A stretch of DNA of 64,000 nt. Origin: Neurospora crassa OR74A (taxonomy: Eukaryota > Ascomycota > Sordariomycetes > Sordariales > Sordariaceae). How positions within the stretch are numbered: the first letter of the stretch is position 1; the number at the start of each line of letters is the position of its first letter. The position numbers and the translations under genes are program-made. The notes beneath the pieces are model-generated. The model was not told the DNA's origin. It ran no database searches and worked only from the letters and a program-made list of their open reading frames with translations. The stretch covers positions 5,704,001 through 5,768,000 of the forward strand of contig NC_026505.1 of assembly GCF_000182925.2 (NCBI RefSeq), given 5' to 3'. Shown here piece after piece: positions 34,006 to 43,901 of the stretch.

Positions 34006-36759
34006 ATGGCGTCAAAACGATATGCCTTCGTCCCCATGGACGATGAGCCTGCTGCCCCATCCAAGAGCGACAGAAAAGACCGAGACAGAGACAGCAAAAG
34101 GGACAGGAAACGCGATCGATCCAGGTCGCCGCGCCGACACAAGAGCAGGCGACCCGATGACAGCGACTCTACCCGACGCCAGTCCCGCTCGCGATCACCA
34201 CGCAAGGACGACAGCCGATCAGACTCGAGACGCGATCGCGAAGACCCCAAGATGTCAGATCTCAGACTCAAGTCCCGATACGACTACCTGAAGAAGAGAG
34301 AGGCCGAGAAGCTTGCCCTCCTACGGAAACAAGTCGCCGAGGAAACTGCCGAGTTGCGATCCGGTGTTCGTCTGTCTGAAAAGGAAAAAGCCGAATTCGC
34401 AAGAAACCGGGAAATTCTACGCCTGGCCGAGGAGCGAGCACGCATTGACGACTACCAAGACGGCTACCGCCTACCGGACCAGTATGGCACCGACACCAAG
34501 AAGAAAGAGGAGGCTTTATACCAGCGTCACGTCGAGAGGGACGAGTATGGTAACGAAAAGATGGTTACCGAATACGACGAGTGGGAGCGCGAGCAAACCG
34601 TCAAGGCCAAGGCGCAAATCGCATCGCGCGGCGAGCGCGAAGACGGAGGAGAATACGACTTCTTGCTGGACGAGGATGCCATCAACTTTGTCCGTGATGC
34701 TGCCGCCAAGTTCATACAACCGACCGACGGCCTGACGCCGGAGCAGAGGATCTTAAAGGAGAAGATCGAGGCGGCCGAGCGGGCGGCCAAGTCGATACAA
34801 GAAGTGCGCAAGAGTCTTCCCGTTTATGCTTACCGGGACGCTTTTCTGGATGCCATCAAGGAGTACCAGGTTCTTATCCTTGTTGGCGAGACTGGTTCGG
34901 GAAAGACAACACAAATACCCCAATACCTCCACGAGGCTGGATATACTGAGGGCGGCATGAAGGTTGCCTGCACCCAGCCGCGTCGTGTTGCCGCCATGAG
35001 TGTTGCCGCTCGTGTGGCTGATGAAATGGGAGTCAAGGTTGGAAGGGAAGTCGGTTACTCGATCCGTTTCGAGGACTGTACAAGCGACAAGACCATTCTC
35101 AAGTATATGACGGATGGCATGCTTCTGAGAGAAATGGTTACGTCGCCAACACTGGAGGGTTACTCGGCCATCATGATCGACGAAGCCCACGAGAGAACAG
35201 TCCATACCGATATTCTACTAGCACTTATCAAGGATCTTACTAGGGCGAGGCCGGATCTGAAGCTCATCATTTCTTCTGCGACACTCAACGCCGAAAAGTT
35301 CAGCACGTACTTTGATGATGCGCCCATCTTCAACGTTCCCGGTCGTGTGCATCCGGTCGATGTATACTACACTTCAGCACCAGAGAGTAACTACCTAGAA
35401 GCTAGTTTGGTGACAGTGTTCCAGATCCATGCTACACAGCCAGAGGGCGGTATCCTGGTGTTTCTCACTGGCCAAGAGGAGATTGACAAGGCATGCGAGC
35501 GAGTAGAAGAGATCAAAAAGAAACTGGGGGGTCGAGTACCCGAAATCATACCTCTACCCATCTACGCCAACATGCCCTCGGAACTGCAGGCCAAGATCTT
35601 CGAGCCGACACCACCAGGGGCTAGAAAGGTGGTCTTCTCGACCAACATTGCTGAAACATCCCTTACCATTGACGGTATCGTCTATGTCATCGACTGCGGC
35701 TACGTCAAGGAGAACACATTCAGTCCCGTCGGCACAACAGGACAGTCCACGCTCGCCGTTGTGCCGTGCTCACGAGCCGCTGCGAACCAGCGTATGGGTC
35801 GTGCCGGTCGTGTCCGTCCAGGCAAATGCTTCCGTCTCTACACCAAATTTGCCTACCTCTCTGAAATGGACGAGTCACCAACACCCGAAATCCAACGAAC
35901 CTCGTTATCGAGCGTTGTCCTCCAACTCAAAGCGCTCGGTATCGAAGATCTTTTGGGTTTCGACTTCCTCGACCCCCCACCAACCGAACTTCTCATCAAG
36001 TCCCTCAACATGCTCTACGCCTTGGGAGCCCTCAACTCCGCCGGCCAACTTACCCGCGTCGGCCGGCAAATGGGCGAATTCCCCGCCGAACCGATGCTAG
36101 CCAAGGCGCTCATCGCTGCCACGGCCGAGGGCTGCGTCGACGAGATGCTCACTATCGTGTCCATGCTCGGCGAAGTAGCCACTCTGTTCTTCCGCCCCAA
36201 GGACAAGAAGGTGCACGCCGATAGCGCGCGCGCCCGCTTCACTGTCAAGGACGGCGGCGACCACTTGACGCTTTTGAATGTCTACAACCAGTGGGTCGAC
36301 GCCGATTACTCCCCCATCTGGGCCAAGGAGAACTTCCTCACCCAGCGATCGCTCACCCGCGCCCGTGACGTGCGCGACCAATTAGCCAAGCTATGCGATC
36401 GCGTCCTGGAAGGGTCCACATCTACCTGCGGCGGAGTCTCCAACATGCAGCCCATCCTACGGGCGCTCACAGCAGCCTTCTTCCTCAATGCTGCCAGGCT
36501 AAACCGAGGCGGAGACGGATACAGGACGCTGAAGAATAACATGACGGTGTATGTGCACCCGAGCTCGGTGGTTAAGGGGATGGACCCACCACCAAAGGTT
36601 ATCATTTATCATGAGCTGGTCGTGACAACAAAGGAGTTTGTCAGGAGTGTGATTCCGATTGACCCGAAGTGGTTGACGGAGTTTGGTGGGCATTATTATG
36701 ATGCTAAGGATGTGGAGAGTATGACGGTCAAAAAGTTGCCTAAGGAGAGGAAATACTGA
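34006..36759 (+). CDS. Spliceosomal DEAH-box RNA helicase Prp2/Cdc28 (DHX16)
   Basis: A single exon codes for 917 aa. Residues 20-85 are an RS/RD-rich disordered head (RSRSPRR, SRSRSPRK), then a coiled, charged region including GGEYDFLLDEDAINFV, which is characteristic of DHX16/Prp2. The RecA1 domain starts with LPVYAYRDAFLDAI and carries motif I GETGSGKTT (about 294), motif II DEAH (about 392) and motif III SAT. RecA2 has the motif VI region QRMGRAGR (about 595). Winged-helix/ratchet (HA2) and OB-fold domains follow, ending KKLPKERKY. Prp2 remodels the spliceosome before the first catalytic step. Position 3 of the motif VI block is Met where Ala or Ser is usual. Prp2-type proteins run about 880-1050 aa, so length fits. 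The start AUG is the first of the conserved MASKRYAFVP head. Confidence 0.95.
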   Translation: MASKRYAFVPMDDEPAAPSKSDRKDRDRDSKRDRKRDRSRSPRRHKSRRPDDSDSTRRQSRSRSPRKDDSRSDSRRDREDPKMSDLRLKSRYDYLKKREAEKLALLRKQVAEETAELRSGVRLSEKEKAEFARNREILRLAEERARIDDYQDGYRLPDQYGTDTKKKEEALYQRHVERDEYGNEKMVTEYDEWEREQTVKAKAQIASRGEREDGGEYDFLLDEDAINFVRDAAAKFIQPTDGLTPEQRILKEKIEAAERAAKSIQEVRKSLPVYAYRDAFLDAIKEYQVLILVGETGSGKTTQIPQYLHEAGYTEGGMKVACTQPRRVAAMSVAARVADEMGVKVGREVGYSIRFEDCTSDKTILKYMTDGMLLREMVTSPTLEGYSAIMIDEAHERTVHTDILLALIKDLTRARPDLKLIISSATLNAEKFSTYFDDAPIFNVPGRVHPVDVYYTSAPESNYLEASLVTVFQIHATQPEGGILVFLTGQEEIDKACERVEEIKKKLGGRVPEIIPLPIYANMPSELQAKIFEPTPPGARKVVFSTNIAETSLTIDGIVYVIDCGYVKENTFSPVGTTGQSTLAVVPCSRAAANQRMGRAGRVRPGKCFRLYTKFAYLSEMDESPTPEIQRTSLSSVVLQLKALGIEDLLGFDFLDPPPTELLIKSLNMLYALGALNSAGQLTRVGRQMGEFPAEPMLAKALIAATAEGCVDEMLTIVSMLGEVATLFFRPKDKKVHADSARARFTVKDGGDHLTLLNVYNQWVDADYSPIWAKENFLTQRSLTRARDVRDQLAKLCDRVLEGSTSTCGGVSNMQPILRALTAAFFLNAARLNRGGDGYRTLKNNMTVYVHPSSVVKGMDPPPKVIIYHELVVTTKEFVRSVIPIDPKWLTEFGGHYYDAKDVESMTVKKLPKERKY

Positions 36760-37296
36760 TGGGTAGAAACGATAGTGAGTGGTTGGAAGTCTGTTTTGTT
36801 TGTCTCAAAAGCGAATGGCATATGGGGACATGGCGTTTGGAGCGTTTTTGGGAAAATTCCGTTGATGATTAGGGGTTTGTTTACTTGCAACTGCATTTGG
36901 TAGCTGCTGGTGATTAGTACTCATCAACTCACGCACAGTTGTATCAAAGCAATGAAAACATAATGACAATACTTATCCGATGGAACTTGACTTGACAGTG
37001 ACAGCATTCAACACGTTGAGGTCCTTTCCAGGTGAAATCATGTCTTCCATATCTCGGTCGGACTTCTCACAGACCACAGCTTACAAAGCCAGAGATACCA
37101 AATCTCGCCCCACCATTCTCATTCAACCCCACTAAAACTTCTCATTGTTCCCGTCCTTCATCACCATATCGTCAACACCACTCATCTATCAACCAATCAA
37201 TTGAACCTCTTCGGTCAACTTTGTGTGTCTTTCGCATTAAGAACTCAGTATCACAAACCCCATACAAATCAAACGACAAAAGATCCATCATCAAAA
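36760..37296. other. Spacer, Prp2 3' UTR and LTO1 leader
   Basis: This short spacer lies between two co-directional genes. A short frame reads in phase from about 37201 into the next gene but begins without good context. No other gene is seen. Confidence 0.6.
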
Positions 37297-37548
37297 ATGG
37301 CAGCCCAAACTCACGATGACCCCTTCGACTTTGAAAACTCCCTCCTCAACCTCGAAGAAGATTTCTACCAACAAGGCTACGCCCAAGGCGTCTCGGACGG
37401 CGCCAAGGCCGGCCGCACCGAAGGCCGCCAGCTCGGCTTGGAAAAGGGGTTCCAGAAGTTTGTCCAGAGCGGCCGGTTGCATGGCCGAGCCATTGTCTGG
37501 GCGAATCGGTTACCGTCCAAGCAGGACGTTCGTCGTCATCATCTCCTT

Positions 37549-37594
<46 letters not shown>

Positions 37595-38082
37595 CATCAC
37601 AAACCGGCCAACAACAGCAACAACCTCAGAGTTTGAGTCAGAATCAGAGCCAGAGTCAGAGTTCGAGTCAGAGTCAGGACAAGAGTCAAAAAGTGGAGGA
37701 TAGCCTAGAAAACTTAACTCTGGGTAACAACAAGCCGGAGAAAACAGAGGAGCTGCGCCTACTGCCCAACAACGCCCGTCTAGAAAAACATGTCTCTACC
37801 CTCTTTGCGCTGGTCGAGACCGACACGCTAGCGAAAGAAAACACGGACGAGGCAGTGAATGATTTTGATGATCGACTGAAGAGGGCGCAGGGAAAAGCCA
37901 AGATTGTGGAGAGGATGGTGGGGGAGGTGTCAGAAAAGAAGAAGGCGAATACGAATCCTCCGGCGGCGGCGGTTGGGGGTGCTGGTGAGGGTGCTGGTGA
38001 GGGTTCTGCGGCTGGGGCTGGGGCAGGGGCAGGGACGCCGATTGCGGGTGTGGATTTGGGGAGGATTGGGAATGAGGTTTAG
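37297..38082 (+). CDS. LTO1/Yae1-family protein (deca-GX3) with polyglutamine insertion
   Basis: A single exon codes for 261 aa. Residues 9-27 (PFDFENSLLNLEEDFYQQG) followed by seven consecutive GX3 repeats (27-54: GYAQ GVSD GAKA GRTE GRQL GLEK GFQK) are the Yae1/Lto1 N-terminal domain. In yeast and humans Lto1 pairs with Yae1 and Rli1/ABCE1 to direct Fe-S cluster insertion by the cytosolic CIA machinery; I infer the same here. After RAIVWANRLPSKQ comes a run of 15 CAG codons (37549-37593), then a Gln/Ser-rich stretch of SQ pairs, a conserved helical block (ARLEKHVSTLFALVETDTL) and a Gly/Ala-rich tail. Family members are often 130-200 aa, so this one is enlarged by low complexity. It ends GRIGNEV and lacks the C-terminal Trp that Lto1 uses as a CIA signal. 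Confidence 0.85.
37549..37593 (+). repeat. CAG trinucleotide repeat, 15 copies, coding polyGln
   Basis: Fifteen perfect CAG codons in frame in the LTO1-like gene, followed by a further Gln/Ser-rich region made of imperfect CAG/AGT words. Confidence 0.95.
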
Positions 38083-38549
38083 AATCATGATTGAGCTGGG
38101 TTATTGGTAGGCAGGGAAGGGGAATAAGGAACTGGAAGGTAAGGGAGGCGAATGAGGCTATATAGGGGGGAGGAAAAAGTTTGAGGTGCTAGAAATGTGA
38201 GATCGGGACTTGGGACCATAGACGTGGAAGTTCTGAGGATGGGAAAATCAAATCGGGGCAGAATACAAAGTGCTGGAGGGTCAGATATGCCAAATCTCAT
38301 ATTTGGGTCATAGCCCAAACGTCAGTTACTCTCAAAAACCGTATTTCCCTCTGGACGTTGAATGCCATAATCTAAGCAAAGTCTATACGTTCCGTCTACC
38401 GCTTGCTTGCTTGCCTGCTATGTACACCAGCCCGAACGTATCTGGTCTCTGTGGTCTTGTTCTGTCTGTTGTTATCCCTCCATCAAAGGTTCTGTGGTCC
38501 CTTTCTGCTCATGTGTCCTGCTCACAAGCTCATCTCACTCTTCTTCCAT
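38083..38549. other. Convergent 3' region
   Basis: This is 3' UTR sequence between the LTO1-like gene and the complex I subunit gene. No separate gene is seen. Confidence 0.6.
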
Positions 38550-39445
38550 TTAAGAGAACGACCGGCAAGGGTAGCTATATCATCACCAAAGTTAGCACCA
38601 TTCCTTTGCCAACCCAAACACACTTCCCCCCCAGGGAAGGAAGAAGGAAAAAAGAAGAAAAAAAATACTCACGCTTCAGAATAAGAAGGCTCCTCAGCCA
38701 ACTGATACTTGTAAACATCCCACTTGCCGCCCTCCCCCAGCTTCTCACCACTAGGCAACGGCGGCAGACCTCCCGTCTCCGCCAACACAAGCTTACCAGC
38801 CTCCACACCGGTTCCCTCAAAGTACTTGGCCAAACCACCCGTCTTGCCAGCCTCCTGCGCCGCAACCAGCTGCTTGCTCCCGTTCTCGCCCACCAGCTCG
38901 ACACGGGGGTGGCTCGCGCTGCCGACACTGAGCAGAGCAACAGCCTCGGCCTGGCCCACCACGCTCAGGCGCGGGTAGTTGCGCCGGGCATCGCGCTTCC
39001 AGTACGGGTTGTCGGCGATGTCGCCGGCTGGAATGGTGACGGGATCGTCGTAGGCCAAGGGGTCGAGGGAGCCGGGGGATGGGTTGCGATTGTAGGGGAC
39101 CAAGGGAACACCGTTGGAGCGGTTAGGGTCGATAGCGAAGGCGCGGCGGATGCGCTCCCAGACGCCGACGGATTGGACAGTGTATTTCTGGAGGGGGTAA
39201 GCAAAGGGTAGGTGTTAGTGGTATGTAACTATCGCTAGTAGTGGAGACGGGGGGTAGCAGGTAGGTGCTGTAGGGACATGAGTCGGGTCGGGGACTTTGG
39301 ATATCGTAGCGCAACCTCTCAAAGCGGAAGGTGTGCTGATTGTGGAATGCGATTGGAAATGCGAAATTGGGGAACTCACCTGGCTGACGGGCACAACGCC
39401 GCCTGCGGTGGTCTTGACCACGCCGGTGACGACTTTGGAAGCCAT
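38550..39445 (-). CDS. NADH:ubiquinone oxidoreductase 21.3 kDa subunit (complex I)
   Basis: The best model has three exons, 39445-39380, 39187-38673 and 38574-38550, giving 201 aa. The N-terminus MASKVVTGVVKTTAGG and the core WERIRRAFAIDPNRSNGVP, NPYWKRDARRNYP and LPSGEKLGEGGKWDVYKYQL match the fungal 21.3 kDa accessory subunit family of mitochondrial complex I as I remember it. The first intron is 192 nt (GTGAGT...CAG). The second exon could simply end at TGA 38671-38669 (194 aa). That TGA, however, lies inside a perfect GTGAGT donor, followed by GCTAAC and ATATAG, and splicing adds the 25-nt exon ending YPCRSFS. The spliced length suits a 21.3 kDa protein better. It is divergent from the peroxiredoxin gene. 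Confidence 0.85.
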
Positions 39446-40737
39446 GGTGGCGGCTGTAGAACCCGTTTGTTATCGTGGTGTAAGTGAACGACGACGAGGT
39501 GTGGATTCCGAGGGACGGGGACCACCAAGGATGATGGAGTTCGTGATGCTCTCTCGAGTTCCCTTGCCAAACGGGAGCTTGGGCTGACAGGCAGGTGACA
39601 GAGGCAGCTCTGGCGGCTGTCATGCTAATGTGCGATTGAACGTTGACGTTGGTCGAGGGACGCACGGGCCATTCTTTGTGTCTTGTCTGTCTCTGGTTCA
39701 ACGAACGGCATCCACCAACAACATCCACACTGCCGCCGGCCGCGTCGTTCCAGAAAAGAGAAGAGAAGCACGAGAACAAGTTCGGGACCCCGGATCCAGT
39801 TCGGCTCCCCTTTCCTGGCCCCCTCCCACTCTTCCCTTTGCGGGTTACGACATGGCGTCAGTCCACATGACCTAAGGATTTGGGAGTGCTGAGATGAGAG
39901 CCTTGAGGTTCCCTCATCAAATGCTGTACCATATACAACACGTTGACTGGACGGGCTGTAAAGTTTAAAGGGTACGAGATGTAATTACACTGCACAAGAG
40001 AACTGATAATGTTCTATCTCCAGAGAGAGAGGAACCCCAACTTAGTAATCCACTCACCCACCACACGTTAGGTTGCCCCAGAGTGTGCAAATAACGACGG
40101 GAACTGTACGTACGCCATCCGTTATGTCAGTGTGGCATCCGAGTTCCATGTACTCACTGGATGCCATACCCCAGCTGTTGGAGCTATACCTGCCAGCCAA
40201 CTTAGACTATCCCGGTGTCTCAAGTCACCCCTAGCTAGACGTGTTACGCGATCATCCTCCATCCAGACCCTCTTTTCCTGTTTCTATGCTCTCTTCTCAT
40301 TTTGTGCCCACAGAGCGACTAGAGACAGTACAGGTGGGTGCAGGTACAGACACAGACAGGCACACTGCCAACCGAAGTGCCTCCCGTCTGCTCCTCTGCT
40401 CTCGAGCCCGCTCCTCGCTCGAGCTTCACCGCGTGTGCTTCCTGATTGGTCGGAGCTTTGCGCAACCACCTTCAACGTCCTGTCCTGTTTACAACGACAC
40501 CTCTTTTCTTCCATCTTTTCTTCCTTTTTCTCTTTCTTCTCTCTCCCATTCATCTCACCTTCTTTCACCATTCTCTCATCAACTCTCAACCGTATCTTGG
40601 TCGCATACATCCGGCGACCGCACCACTTACACAACCATCAGCTCTCTATAGCTATTTGTCCCCTTTCTCTTACACGCGCGTGTAAGCTCCCATTTCCAAC
40701 CTTCACCCGCGCAAACTCCACAAAGACAACCGTCACC
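39446..40737. promoter_or_regulatory. Divergent upstream region, complex I subunit / peroxiredoxin
   Basis: This is the shared upstream region of two divergent genes. From about 40130 to 40737 the peroxiredoxin frame stays open (about 200 codons) but the sequence is pyrimidine-rich, low in coding texture and has no AUG in good context, so I treat it as leader. The gene start at 40738 has GTCACCATGCCC. Confidence 0.55.
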
Positions 40738-42689
40738 ATGCCCGTTGAGCTTCGCAAGCGCAAGGCCCCGCCTCCGCCTCCCGCGCCGGTGAAGAAGCGG
40801 GCCACCAAAGCCACCAAGGCCGCCGCCAAGGCCAAGGAACAAGTTGAGGACGTCGCCTCCAAGGCTGCCGAAACCGCTTCCAAGGCCGCTGAGGTCGCCA
40901 CCGAGACCGCTACTGCCGCTGCCCAGACGGCTGCCGAAGCCGTTGCCAACGGCGCGGCGAAGGTGGCTACGGCTCTGGCCGGCAACCCCAAGGTCGGCGA
41001 TCTCATCGACCTGGACAACTTTGGCGGTGAGGTTGAGACCAACGACGGCACCAAGACCAGCTTGAAGAAGCTCGTTGAGGAGAGCAAGGCTGGTGTGGTG
41101 TTGTTTACTTATCCCAAGGCTTCTACTCCTGGCTGTAAGTTATCCACTTCTCCGCTGCTTTTGTACACTTTGACATCATGAAAGACATGACTTTTGCAAT
41201 GTTTGCGCTTCACAAAGAGCTCGGATAGGATAGCTCAAGAAAGCTTTCCCATTCGCTCACGTCACACACACCGCACGCAACCTCTCGTTTCATTGGCTTC
41301 ATGTTCAATCAACTCCCATTTGTCAATTCTTCATCCAGCCAACACCCACCCCTTTGTGATGCATGCTGCGTTAGCCATGTCTTGTATCTCTTTTTTTTCT
41401 AAGCGGGCGGGCGGTATAACTCTCCGGCGTTATACATAACCCACTTACACGCGTTCCCAAATGCCCCTCCCTGTCCAATCACCATCATTTCCTCGGCACC
41501 AATTATCATTGGATTCGTCCAGAAAAAAAACCCGCAAAACCACCACCACCACCACCACAAGAGAGAGAAGAACCAATAACTAACAATGATGACAACAACA
41601 AAAAAAGGCACGCGGCAAGTCTGTCTCTTCCGTGACTCGTACACCGCCCTCTCCTCCGCCACCGGCCTCTCCATCTACGGTCTATCCTCTGACTCTCCAA
41701 AGGCCAACACCACCTTCAAGGAGAAGCAGAAGCTCCCTTACCCCTTGCTGTGCGACCCCTCGTACGCCTTGATTGGCGCCATCGGCCTCAAGAAAGCTCC
41801 CAAGGGCACCACCCGCGGCGTCTTTGTCGTGGACAAGCAAGGCAAAGTCCTAGCTGCTGAGGCCGGTGGCCCCGAGGCGACGGTCAAGGTGGTGGAGAGG
41901 GTGGTGAGTGAGATGGGGGAGGAGGGCAAGACTGAGAAGAAGAAGGAGGAGGAGGAGGCGGAGGAGAAGGGTGAGAAGAAGGAAGGCGAGGAGGAGGAGA
42001 AGGCCGAAAAGGACGAGGCTAAGGAGGAGGGTGAGGAAAAGAAGGAGGATAAGGCTGAGACCAAGGAAAGGGAGGAAAAGGCTGAGGCTAAGGAAAGTGA
42101 GGAGAAGAAGGATGAAAAGGACGAGACCGAAGCCGCAGGGAAGAAGGATGAAAAGAAGAATGAGAAGGACGAGACCGAGGCCGCAGAGAAAAAGGATGAA
42201 AAGAAGGATGAGAAGGACGAGACCGAGGCCGAAGAGAAGAAGGAGGAGCAGGACAAGGACTCCGAGACCAAGGACGACGACGAGAAGAAGGCGGAAAAGA
42301 AGGATGCCGCCACCGAGGAGGAGAAGAAGAAGGAGAAGGAGGATACAACAAACGGCGAGAAGAAGGACGAAAAGAAGAAGACCGAGGAGAAGAAGTCTGA
42401 TGACGACAAGGCCGAGGATAAGAAGGAGGACAAGGAGGCTGAGGAGGAAAAGAAGGACGAGAAGAAGGACGAGAAGAAGGACGAGAAGAAGGACGAGAAG
42501 AAGGACGAGAAGAAGGACGAGAAGAAGGACGAGAAGAAGGACGAGAAGAAGGACGAGAAGAAGGACGAGAAGAAGGACGAGAAGAAGGACGAGAAGAAGG
42601 ACGAGAAGAAGGACGAGAAGAAGGACGAGAAGAAGGACGAAAAGACAGAAGAGAAGGAGAAGGAAGATACCGAGATGAAGGACGCATAA
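40738..42689 (+). CDS. Nuclear BCP/Dot5-type peroxiredoxin with long Lys/Glu-rich tail
   Basis: There are two exons, 40738-41134 and 41608-42689 (intron 473 nt, GTAAGT, acceptor AAG after an A-run), giving 492 aa. Residues 6-22 (RKRKAPPPPPAPVKKR) look like a nuclear signal, and residues 23-80 are Ala/Lys-rich helix. The thioredoxin-fold peroxidase spans about 85-235, with KVGDLIDLDNFGGEV, TYPKASTPGC, then TRQVCLFRD. The peroxidatic Cys133 and resolving Cys138 are four residues apart, as in bacterial BCP and yeast Dot5, which reduce alkyl hydroperoxides. The intron splits the Cys133 codon. From about 240 to the end the protein is almost only K, E, D and A, closing with 15 perfect EKKD repeats and EMKDA. 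The peroxidase is of normal length; the tail doubles the protein and is unlike the family. Confidence 0.88.
42459..42638 (+). repeat. 12-bp coding minisatellite, 15 perfect copies of GAGAAGAAGGAC
   Basis: Fifteen identical 12-base units (180 bp), each coding EKKD, stand in tandem at the end of the peroxiredoxin gene; imperfect versions precede them from about 42100. Perfect identity points to recent expansion or ongoing unequal exchange or slippage. Confidence 0.97.
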
Positions 42690-43901
42690 AAATATCCCTC
42701 TTTCCTTGATATCTTGTTTCAGTACTCAATCTCTTTTTGTTTAGCTTGGATGTTTTTATCATGTCATCATTATTTCCTTGTTTTAAAATGTATAATCCTT
42801 GGTTTAGAGTGAACTTGAGAAAATACCAATTAGGCCATTGGATATATACGTTGAGGTATATTGAACGCGAACTTGACGGGATAACCAACTAAAACTTTGT
42901 TGGGTATGGGTTCTGCAACGCAGTCTCTTAACAAACTTCAAGAAGAAAAGGAGCCCAGTGGCATAAACCACATTATCCATTTGAGTTGTGTTAGCTTGAC
43001 CTGCTTGCTTTTGATATACAGTCTTGTCATGATATGGGAAGGAATAAAGGCGTAAACCATAGGATCAAGATTTTATACTTCGAAAGGCGAGAAAGAAACC
43101 TACTACTTAACAGCACATGAATGGACAGATAGCCAGGTAGTGTACCATTTTGTATATGTAGGTAGCTACATGTAAACATATATGATAGAAAGACACCTGA
43201 TGACGGAAGAAAACCACAATGAATGGCCTCTTGGATCACGATGGCTCAGGAGTGTCCAAATCTCGTTTGGCCGTATCTCCGCTTTCATCACGGTCCATAA
43301 TCAAAGGGATGGAAAATAACAGGCAGCTAGCAACGCTTTGAACGGCCCTGGTTTTTTGTTCCTTCAGTCGGCGTTTTCAGCAATTCAGTTGTTTATAGCA
43401 AGCAGCTATCTAGAGCAGAAGGGATGCCTAGCCGGAGGAGTGATACTGTATGGTCTGAATTGTAGACGGTTCACTTGCCATCTTTCGAATTTCCATCTGA
43501 TTTACTTTTGGGTAATTTTACAGATGCATGCATGTATTCAACGGGCAACAACTATAACCACACCATGGGGGATGTCAAGACAAATGTGTTATAAGTTCGA
43601 CTTCGTCGTTGAAAGGATACTAATCATGCCAAACAAAGCTCCCATCTCCTAGGCCCAGTATCCTTAAATGATAACCTAAGGGGCATGAGTATAATAGACC
43701 GCATTTCTCCTGCGGAAAGCAAGAATTGGAGCACAGAGAGCTCATAGAAACTTCCGAGTACAGTTCAATGTACAGACATCCGCCTCATGATCCCACCAAG
43801 CCAACCTCATCAAACTATTCGCGGTTGCTAGCTTCTGCCTTCCAATGACCGGTTTCATGGATTGCCAGATCTCATCATCCAATGGACCGCTCAATCTGGT
43901 T
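42690..43901. other. Convergent 3' region, no gene seen
   Basis: This lies between the peroxiredoxin and the minus-strand zinc-cluster gene. Frames up to about 104 codons lack domains. No repeats or RNA genes are recognised. Confidence 0.6.

Noticed and set aside
40132-40737. N-terminal extension of about 200 residues for the peroxiredoxin
   Set aside because: The frame is open but pyrimidine-rich leader-like sequence without an AUG in good context; the AUG at 40738 has a strong context and begins the nuclear-signal head.
41738-42888. Minus-strand Ser/Phe-rich and Ser/Arg-Pro-rich frames of 231 and 266 codons
   Set aside because: These are antisense images of the GAGAAGAAGGAC repeat and the Lys/Glu tail of the peroxiredoxin.
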